This document shows positions 58,638-64,000 of a stretch of 64,000 nt of DNA, piece by piece. The translations under genes and the position numbers were made by a program. This stretch comes from a virus. The stretch's first letter is position 1. Every line of letters starts with the position of its first letter. A model generated the notes under the pieces. It was not told the DNA's origin, searched no databases, and worked only from the letters and a program-made list of their open reading frames with translations. The stretch spans positions 1 through 64,000 of IMG/VR virus record IMGVR_UViG_3300032050_015761. One strand, written 5' to 3'.

Positions 58638-58988
58638 TTAATCTAGATTTAAATCTAATGTTCTTAACATCCAAATTGGTTTTTCTTTTCCTTCTATTGC
58701 TTGAACCCATTCTCTTGCCGTTGGAATATAATTATAACAATCTTCTTTTATATGTTGTTCAGCGACGTAGCGAGTATAAACAACTTTATCATCACTGTTT
58801 GTAAACATAGGTCCGAATATCTTCTCACATTCAAATATACCTTCACTGTGATGTCTAAACATCCTGTGATTTGAATGACCGTACCACGACTTTGTAAAAT
58901 CAAACCAGTTATGAATATGAATGTAATCTTCCCACTTACCACCAAATTTCTTGGCGGATGACTTTGAATGTAAAATTGGGTGTGCCAT
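58638..58988 (-). CDS. DUF6915-like phage protein
   Basis: 116 residues, His-rich: MAHPILHSKSSAKKFGGKWED, HIHNWFDFTK, HRMFRHHSEGIFECEKIFG and VAEQHIKEDC with IPTAREWV. This order matches a conserved phage/prophage family (DUF6915). The many conserved His suggest metal binding. Function not established. Confidence 0.75.
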   Translation of the reverse strand: MAHPILHSKSSAKKFGGKWEDYIHIHNWFDFTKSWYGHSNHRMFRHHSEGIFECEKIFGPMFTNSDDKVVYTRYVAEQHIKEDCYNYIPTAREWVQAIEGKEKPIWMLRTLDLNLD

Positions 58989-59033
58989 AAACGAAATATA
59001 AAATATTTTTTAGTATGATAAATATTTTTCGTA

Positions 59034-59041
59034 TATTTATA
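59034..59041 (+). promoter_or_regulatory. Class-2 TATTTATA box, leaderless spacing
   Basis: TATTTATA ends 3 nt before the ATG at 59045. Confidence 0.5.
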
Positions 59042-59044
59042 ATT

Positions 59045-59638
59045 ATGAAATTTATTATAACCGAAGACCAAAATGAAAATTTAAAAAAATATGACTTTTA
59101 TAAGAAAGGTTTTTTTAAGTATTGGGATAAGTTAGGTCCTGATGCAAGTAACAATGTTATGAAGTTTTTTAATACTGGCGATTTTAATTACGGTAAAATT
59201 AAAGGAGATTGGGGTCAAATAACTATGGGTGATGTCCAAGATTTTTTAAAAGAATGGTTGGGAGGTAAAGATAAAGCAATCTCAATTGCCGAAGAATTTA
59301 TATCAAGTAAAACTCATAAAATTGATGAATGTGGGGGATATAATTTTGAATTTGATGTTACCGAAGTTAACGCAGTTGAAGGTTTGAGTGCTCACGATTT
59401 AATTATAGATATTTATGTTCACGACACAAGAGGAACCGTTGCGTTAATTATGACTGACGGTGAAGTTCATAAATTGTCTGACGCAATTAAAAACGATGAA
59501 TATGGTTGGGAAATAATAAGTGAAATTCAAGAATGTGTTTGGGATTATTTTTATAGTAAGGTAACTGATAAAACTGGTGTTAGAGTCTATATTGGTGATG
59601 TTACCTATTATTCTGATGTAAACCCACAAAATAGATAA
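59045..59638 (+). CDS. Tagged protein of unknown function
   Basis: 197 residues from ATG 59045; the frame extends upstream through the promoter box and that start is rejected. Perfect tag MKFIITED, nearly identical to that at 48047. The following region is acidic alpha/beta (GDWGQITMGDVQDFLKEWLGG, DIYVHDTRGTVALIM). No catalytic motif recognised. Confidence 0.68.
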   Translation: MKFIITEDQNENLKKYDFYKKGFFKYWDKLGPDASNNVMKFFNTGDFNYGKIKGDWGQITMGDVQDFLKEWLGGKDKAISIAEEFISSKTHKIDECGGYNFEFDVTEVNAVEGLSAHDLIIDIYVHDTRGTVALIMTDGEVHKLSDAIKNDEYGWEIISEIQECVWDYFYSKVTDKTGVRVYIGDVTYYSDVNPQNR

Positions 59639-59639
59639 A

Positions 59640-60281
59640 ATGGATAAGGAAAGATATTTTAAAGTTTTTAGTAAAAGGTATAGTGAAGGTATTGATATAT
59701 TGGGTATCAAATTAATTCCTCTTGGTATTTCTGAAGAACTCAGGTTAAAGTTTAAATTGGAAAATCCAAACGATTTACCATATACAAAAAGTTCGCTAAT
59801 TGGATTTCTTAAACAAGAAATTGGTGAGTTTAATGAATTTTTAAATTTATATGACTACGTACCAACTCCGGTTATAGAATGTTTAGAGATTTATGTTAGT
59901 GATGAATTAAAAAGAAAAACTCAACAGGTTTTAAAAAAGAAAGATGAGATTAAAATTGAAGCTCACTTAGAAAAAGAATACATAGAAGAGATAACTCTAA
60001 AAGTAGAACACGTTAGTTTTAAATATAAACTTCATGAAACAAGAGACGGTAAAGAAGTTATGTTAATCAATTTTGTTAAACCAAAAAGTGGATACTTTAC
60101 TGAAACAAATGAAAGAGTTGCCTTAGATGACGCTATAGAGTATTACTTATATAATCAAAGACATAGTGGTAGATATCACGACTCAGATAATTATCCTGAA
60201 ATAGATATATTACTTTCAGAATACCCAACAATGGTCGATAGTGACTGGATGGTAAATTTTATGGTTACAGAATTTATTTAA
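59640..60281 (+). CDS. Protein of unknown function, paralogue of 61932-62612
   Basis: 213 residues. Shares with the minus-strand protein at 61932-62612 the pattern GIKLIPxx...LENPxDLxYxKxxIxxF in the N-terminal third. Acidic C-terminus. Convergent overlap of 8 bp with the L,D-transpeptidase-like gene. Confidence 0.65.
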   Translation: MDKERYFKVFSKRYSEGIDILGIKLIPLGISEELRLKFKLENPNDLPYTKSSLIGFLKQEIGEFNEFLNLYDYVPTPVIECLEIYVSDELKRKTQQVLKKKDEIKIEAHLEKEYIEEITLKVEHVSFKYKLHETRDGKEVMLINFVKPKSGYFTETNERVALDDAIEYYLYNQRHSGRYHDSDNYPEIDILLSEYPTMVDSDWMVNFMVTEFI

Positions 60282-60870
60282 TATCACTACTACCAATTAA
60301 AGTATAAGTAAATGAATTACCGTGAATGTCTCTTGATTTTCTACAAATTGACATAAACGATTCAAAATCTGCAGACTTTTTAAATACTTGACATCCCTCC
60401 GACCAATTCTCAACATAAGTTGAATCAACACCCGCTTTATGAATATTAATTCCATAAATACCTTCAGTTATTTTGGTCTCATCATATTTCATATCACGAT
60501 TAGCATCACGATACACCTTCACATTTTTTGCTTGACCTAAAGCCTCATATTTTCCTTGATGCAATCTTATTGTATGAGAACCTCTATATTGTCCCTCAAC
60601 TAAACGAGCAACCCCATCTTTATTATGATATTCCATAACACCTTTTTTACCTGGGTCAGTTGTTGCAGGCCAAATATGAAATTTCCATTGACCGTTTTCT
60701 TTATACGATATTGTTAGATAATCATCAAAAACATTAGTAACATTATTACCTGTGGAATCGTTCCTAATACCAACGATATTAACATCATAACCTTTATTAT
60801 CTTTATCTTCAAACCAAACATAACCTTTTGATTTTACAGCCTTTTCAATTTGTTCTCTTGTATAGTTCAT
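60274..60870 (-). CDS. L,D-transpeptidase (YkuD)-like protein
   Basis: 198 residues. The C-terminal segment GINIHKAGVDSTYVENWSEGCQVFKKSADF carries His (~153) and S-x-G-C (Cys ~167), matching the HxxG...SxGC active-site order of YkuD-type L,D-transpeptidases. The N-terminal ~100 residues are beta-rich. No signal peptide is seen. In a phage it might modify or cleave peptidoglycan, or be virion-borne. The class-2 box GATATTTATA lies 14 nt before the ATG. Confidence 0.7.
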   Translation of the reverse strand: MNYTREQIEKAVKSKGYVWFEDKDNKGYDVNIVGIRNDSTGNNVTNVFDDYLTISYKENGQWKFHIWPATTDPGKKGVMEYHNKDGVARLVEGQYRGSHTIRLHQGKYEALGQAKNVKVYRDANRDMKYDETKITEGIYGINIHKAGVDSTYVENWSEGCQVFKKSADFESFMSICRKSRDIHGNSFTYTLIGSSDIK

Positions 60871-60884
60871 AGTATATTTTTTTT

Positions 60885-60894
60885 TATAAATATC
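60885..60894 (-). promoter_or_regulatory. Class-2 box GATATTTATA (minus strand)
   Basis: Minus-sense GATATTTATA lies 14 nt before the ATG at 60870. Together with the plus-strand box at 60898-60905 it forms a compact divergent pair. Confidence 0.5.
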
Positions 60895-60897
60895 TTA

Positions 60898-60905
60898 TAT
60901 TTATG
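60898..60905 (+). promoter_or_regulatory. Class-2 TATTTATG box
   Basis: TATTTATG ends 4 nt before the ATG at 60910. Confidence 0.5.
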
Positions 60906-60909
60906 ATAA

Positions 60910-61929
60910 ATGAGCGATAAAATATTACAGTACGTTGATATGATTAATAACGGTGAAATGGATGAATTATTACCGTATTTTAATAATGACATGGAACCGC
61001 TCATTAAACTAATTTCAAAGAAAGGCTTACTACATTTAATTGACCCATTCTCGGCGGATTTAGGTTCGCACCACAATAAATTGGTCTACGCAATTTTAAA
61101 TTCTGATAGTGAAGTAAGTGATAAATTATTTAAAAAGTTGGCAAATAGTTTGGGCGATATTGATGAGATAAATGGAGAATATTATCTTAATATACGTGAT
61201 TTAAAAGATTTGGCAGACCTATTTAGGACTTACAGTAGAGATGTATCACCAAGAGATATTGCGGAAAAAGTATTGAGTGATGATTATTGGGATGCGTTTT
61301 ACGATACAACGGATAATGTATATAGAGATGTTGTAGATGAATTAAACCCAAAAAATTTAGAATATTTAAAAGAATATATTTTAAAACAATTGGGAACTAA
61401 AGAAATAGAACTTGACGGTAGAAGTTCGGATTTGATGGAAGAACTTACTAGTGAACAAGGAAAAGAAACATCCTTTAATCTAACGCCACAAAACATAGAT
61501 AGAGTTGTTAAAGATGAATACACTATGGATTGGTTATTTAAAGATGAGTTAGACGACCTTAAATCCAATTTATATAGTATCCATTCAAATGCTTACAATA
61601 CCGCATATAACGATGAATATTATAGAAAAGTTTGGAATGAACTTGGGATGTATATAGAAAATAACCCTGATTGGTTTAAGTGGGGTGAAAAATATAGAGT
61701 TAGATTAAAACTTAAAAAAGGTATTTTATTTAATGTTATAAATAATTTTTTTGGTGAGTATAAAGATTATAATGATAGTTTTGACTATTACGGCTCATTT
61801 ATAAGTTTATTAGAACATCTAATGGATAGTAGTGATGATTACGAATACTTAGATTTTAGAATAATTGATTATCCGGACTATAGAGAGGTAGATAAGAATA
61901 TTAATGAAATTTTCGGAGAGTATATTTAA
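60910..61929 (+). CDS. Acidic helical protein of unknown function
   Basis: 339 residues, Asp/Tyr/Leu-rich, largely helical (NNGEMDELLPYFNNDMEPLI...). No motif recognised. Ends 2 nt before the stop of the convergent minus-strand operon. Confidence 0.65.
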   Translation: MSDKILQYVDMINNGEMDELLPYFNNDMEPLIKLISKKGLLHLIDPFSADLGSHHNKLVYAILNSDSEVSDKLFKKLANSLGDIDEINGEYYLNIRDLKDLADLFRTYSRDVSPRDIAEKVLSDDYWDAFYDTTDNVYRDVVDELNPKNLEYLKEYILKQLGTKEIELDGRSSDLMEELTSEQGKETSFNLTPQNIDRVVKDEYTMDWLFKDELDDLKSNLYSIHSNAYNTAYNDEYYRKVWNELGMYIENNPDWFKWGEKYRVRLKLKKGILFNVINNFFGEYKDYNDSFDYYGSFISLLEHLMDSSDDYEYLDFRIIDYPDYREVDKNINEIFGEYI

Positions 61930-61931
61930 GT

Positions 61932-62612
61932 TTAAATAGTTTCTCCTTCCATATCAAAATATTCCGAAGATACATTTATATACATACTTCCTCTATCACA
62001 TAAAGTAGGTGTATTCCAAATAATATCTGATATTGGATTTAATAACATATCGGTTTTGTCGTACAATAAATCAAACTCATCATTCATTTTATATAAAAGT
62101 TCTCTTATATCCTCGTTATCTAAAAAAACTTTATTTTGAACATCATAACAACTATCAATTGAAATTTGTGTCGATATTAAGATTTCATCACTATGCCTAA
62201 AATCAAAATCAAATTCAATAATCTCAACTTCAAAATCATAAAAACCAAGTTCGGTAAATCTTAAAGTAAAATGTCTAATTTGTCTTGACGTGGAATTTAA
62301 TCTCTCATTCATTTCATCACTAAAATAAGATACGTCAATAGATGAAAAATCCATTAATGTATTAAATGTGTGCCATAAATCGCTAAACGCGAACTTTGTT
62401 TTAGACGAAACAAATTTATTAAATAACTCAAACGAATCATAAACGAAGTCTTTAATTGCCGGTTTACTATATGATAAATCACTTGGATTTTCTAATGTCC
62501 ATAATATTTTATTATCATTTGAGTTTAAAGTTGGTATTAATTTAATACCTTCAAAATCAAGATAACCCGGTAAGTAACTATTAATATATAAGTTAATTAA
62601 TTTTGGACTCAT
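61932..62612 (-). CDS. Protein of unknown function, paralogue of 59640-60281
   Basis: 226 residues. N-terminal third shares FEGIKLIPTLNS and LENPSDLSYSKPAI with the 59640 product. Acidic, alpha/beta. Last gene of a four-gene minus-strand operon; overlaps the preceding gene by 4 nt. Confidence 0.65.
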   Translation of the reverse strand: MSPKLINLYINSYLPGYLDFEGIKLIPTLNSNDNKILWTLENPSDLSYSKPAIKDFVYDSFELFNKFVSSKTKFAFSDLWHTFNTLMDFSSIDVSYFSDEMNERLNSTSRQIRHFTLRFTELGFYDFEVEIIEFDFDFRHSDEILISTQISIDSCYDVQNKVFLDNEDIRELLYKMNDEFDLLYDKTDMLLNPISDIIWNTPTLCDRGSMYINVSSEYFDMEGETI

Positions 62613-63079
62613 TTAATTTTTTTAACACTATTATTATCTACTGTTTCATCATTTGTTTCAGAATCATATACATCATAATCAATTTCATCACCGTCATATA
62701 CGCTAATATCACCTTCATTAAGTATATTTCTAAATAATTCATAAACACTTGATTCATCATAACAACTAATTTCGTGTCTATAAGTTCTTCTAACGTATTC
62801 TGTTGAGTTAACATCAACTTCGATAGAATATAAACCCGCTTTAGGTCTAATTAATGGTATTTGAAAATCATTATCAATATTTTTTTTATATAATTCAAAT
62901 GCGAAATTATAATCGATATATGAATTATTACCGAGACCCATTGTTTTTAAAGCATCAAATGCTGCGGCATCAAAATCCTCAAACTCTGGCTCAGTTTCAC
63001 CATCTAATTCTCTCTGAATTTCTTTTAGTAATATAACTAAAATTTTATCATTAACTTTTTCTAAATTTGATTTTTCCAT
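62609..63079 (-). CDS. Acidic protein of unknown function
   Basis: 156 residues, very acidic; helical N-terminus and a beta-rich centre (AGLYSIEVDVNSTEYVRRTY). The RxTYRHEI element suggests the same broad fold as its neighbours. No motif recognised. Confidence 0.62.
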   Translation of the reverse strand: MEKSNLEKVNDKILVILLKEIQRELDGETEPEFEDFDAAAFDALKTMGLGNNSYIDYNFAFELYKKNIDNDFQIPLIRPKAGLYSIEVDVNSTEYVRRTYRHEISCYDESSVYELFRNILNEGDISVYDGDEIDYDVYDSETNDETVDNNSVKKIK

Positions 63080-63080
63080 A

Positions 63081-63467
63081 TTATTGTGAATATACGTTTT
63101 TAACTGGTTTACCGATTTTATTACTGAACCACTCAGGTGCTAAAGTATAGAAAATTGTCTCACCAAACATTAAAACTATTTTATTATAAATACTATTATC
63201 TAACTCAATTAACGGAAAATCTTTTAATTCATAGGTTTCTTCTTCCCACCCATAATCTTCCCATCTTGGATAATATACAAAAGATTCCATTACCGGTTCA
63301 TAATCAATATCTTCATCATCACCATAACCAAAGTTGGCAATAGGATAATATGCTAATGTATCCCCATCAGAATATCTTGACGCCATCTCAACATCTAGCT
63401 CTTCCATAGAATCCAAATAACTAAAAAATGCTGATTTTAGTTTATTTTCATTAATCAATAACTTCAT
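63081..63467 (-). CDS. Tagged acidic protein
   Basis: 128 residues. Clear tag MKLLINEN. The rest is acidic and Tyr/Trp-rich (YYPRWEDYGWEEETYEL). It lies 1 nt from the next gene and overlaps the preceding one by 17 nt. Unknown function. Confidence 0.65.
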   Translation of the reverse strand: MKLLINENKLKSAFFSYLDSMEELDVEMASRYSDGDTLAYYPIANFGYGDDEDIDYEPVMESFVYYPRWEDYGWEEETYELKDFPLIELDNSIYNKIVLMFGETIFYTLAPEWFSNKIGKPVKNVYSQ

Positions 63468-63933
63468 CTCTATTATATATATTTAAATTTATCGAATCAA
63501 AACCGGCATCCGAAATTATACTTCTATCAAATATATAATCATTCTCAATTATAATTCCAAAGTAAGGAGAGTACTGCGTTATATGTGTTGAAAAATCAAA
63601 ATCCTGAGTCTTTAAAAAATCTATTAATTGGTCGTAAACATCTAAATTAGTATGTTCATAAAATATTTGAAAATAATTATCAAATACACCAAAGTATAAC
63701 GCAGCATCAAAAAGCTCATCATCCGATGAAGACAATTTACCGATTAATTTAGAATATTCTAAATCATAGTTACTTGAATTCCCCCAAAATTTGGAATGGT
63801 CAACATTAACAACTAAAGTTATTGTATTTTCAGATATAAAAGTTTTTCTTATATCAGCAACTTCAACATCGACTAAATCTTTAAATACGATTTTAGATAT
63901 TAATTTAGTTAAACCTTTTTTATTATCGGACAT
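63451..63933 (-). CDS. Protein of unknown function heading a minus-strand operon
   Basis: 160 residues; helical N-terminus (KKGLTKLISKIVFKDL), then beta-rich with many Asp/Tyr. First gene of the four-gene minus operon, with a class-2 box 3 nt upstream of its ATG. No family recognised. Confidence 0.65.
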   Translation of the reverse strand: MSDNKKGLTKLISKIVFKDLVDVEVADIRKTFISENTITLVVNVDHSKFWGNSSNYDLEYSKLIGKLSSSDDELFDAALYFGVFDNYFQIFYEHTNLDVYDQLIDFLKTQDFDFSTHITQYSPYFGIIIENDYIFDRSIISDAGFDSINLNIYNRDEVID

Positions 63934-63936
63934 AAT

Positions 63937-63944
63937 AATAAATA
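63937..63944 (-). promoter_or_regulatory. Class-2 TATTTATT box (minus strand)
   Basis: In minus sense AATATTTATT ends 3 nt before the ATG at 63933. Confidence 0.5.
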
Positions 63945-63952
63945 TTAATAAT

Positions 63953-63983
63953 TTTGTAATATAGAAAATGTTTCTTATCTTTG
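63953..63983 (+). promoter_or_regulatory. Class-1 host-type promoter at the window edge
   Basis: TTTG (63953-63956), 19-bp spacer, TATCTTTG (63976-63983), with an ATG at 63997 that would start a gene continuing beyond the window. Confidence 0.7.
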
Positions 63984-63996
63984 TATCGTGATAGTT

Positions 63997-64000
63997 ATGA
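63997..64000 (+). CDS. Start of a gene continuing past the window
   Basis: Only the ATG and one further base are visible. It is supported by the host-type promoter ending 13 nt upstream. Confidence 0.4.

Noticed and set aside
1-64000. CRISPR array
   Set aside because: Repeats in the window are coding (fibre and linker repeats) or two-copy; no regularly spaced repeats with unique spacers seen.

Overview
The window is a contiguous piece of a large, AT-rich tailed-phage genome. It carries virion adhesins, a T4 gp46/gp47-like SbcCD pair, a DnaG-type primase, a RuvC-like resolvase, an RpoD-like sigma factor, an amidase endolysin, DNA methyltransferases and dozens of small overlapping genes. The host is most likely a Bacteroidetes/Flavobacteriia bacterium. 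Three things point there: promoters of the Bacteroidetes type (TTTG, about 20 bp, TAnnTTTG), almost no Shine-Dalgarno sequences, and SprB-like repeats in virion proteins. I found no convincing tRNA, rRNA, CRISPR array, integrase or insertion sequence. Terminase, capsid, DNA polymerase and helicase genes are not in this window.

Layout. 1-12.9 kb: virion adhesin/baseplate block with SprB-like domains, Pro/Thr-rich linkers, a SHSEG-repeat fibre, a glycosyltransferase and a RuvC-like resolvase. 12.9-20.4 kb: replication/recombination block (primase, PD-(D/E)XK nuclease, SbcD, SbcC) with small zinc-ribbon and membrane proteins. 20.4-27.4 kb: sigma factor, membrane proteins, amidase and two large lysine-rich proteins. 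27.5-38.9 kb: small genes, an Hc1 histone-like protein, DnaJ, an adenine methyltransferase, an LRR protein, DUF932 and PcfJ-like proteins, thioredoxin and glutaredoxin. 39-48.4 kb: two more methyltransferases, DUF3310, and an operon of proteins with a shared N-terminal tag (metalloprotease-like, membrane-active-looking, DHH phosphoesterase), interrupted by a homing endonuclease. 48.4-57.9 kb: SmpB and a run of small genes, mostly with host-type promoters, plus two fibres sharing one N-terminal anchor on either side of a secreted nuclease. 58-64 kb: small genes on both strands, including an L,D-transpeptidase-like protein.

Two promoter classes organise the window. Class 1 is the host-type TAnnTTTG box. 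It precedes small, non-structural, probably early genes, and in four cases the ATG begins exactly 4 nt after the box, which predicts leaderless mRNAs. Class 2 is a strand-specific TATTTAT(A/T) box lying 3-17 nt before the ATG of virion-type genes and of the tagged genes. The phage sigma factor is a candidate reader of class 2.

The main candidate for an undescribed system is a set of at least ten otherwise unrelated proteins beginning with a short basic/hydrophobic tag that ends in (I/L)-x-E followed by N/S/D/Q. This resembles the capsid-targeting and prohead-protease sites of T4 internal head proteins. These proteins may be co-packaged cargo; that is an inference. Other points of interest are phage-encoded SmpB, a structured ncRNA candidate behind a perfect host-type promoter, a terminator hairpin that contains a start codon, and Thr/Pro-rich virion linkers next to a glycosyltransferase.
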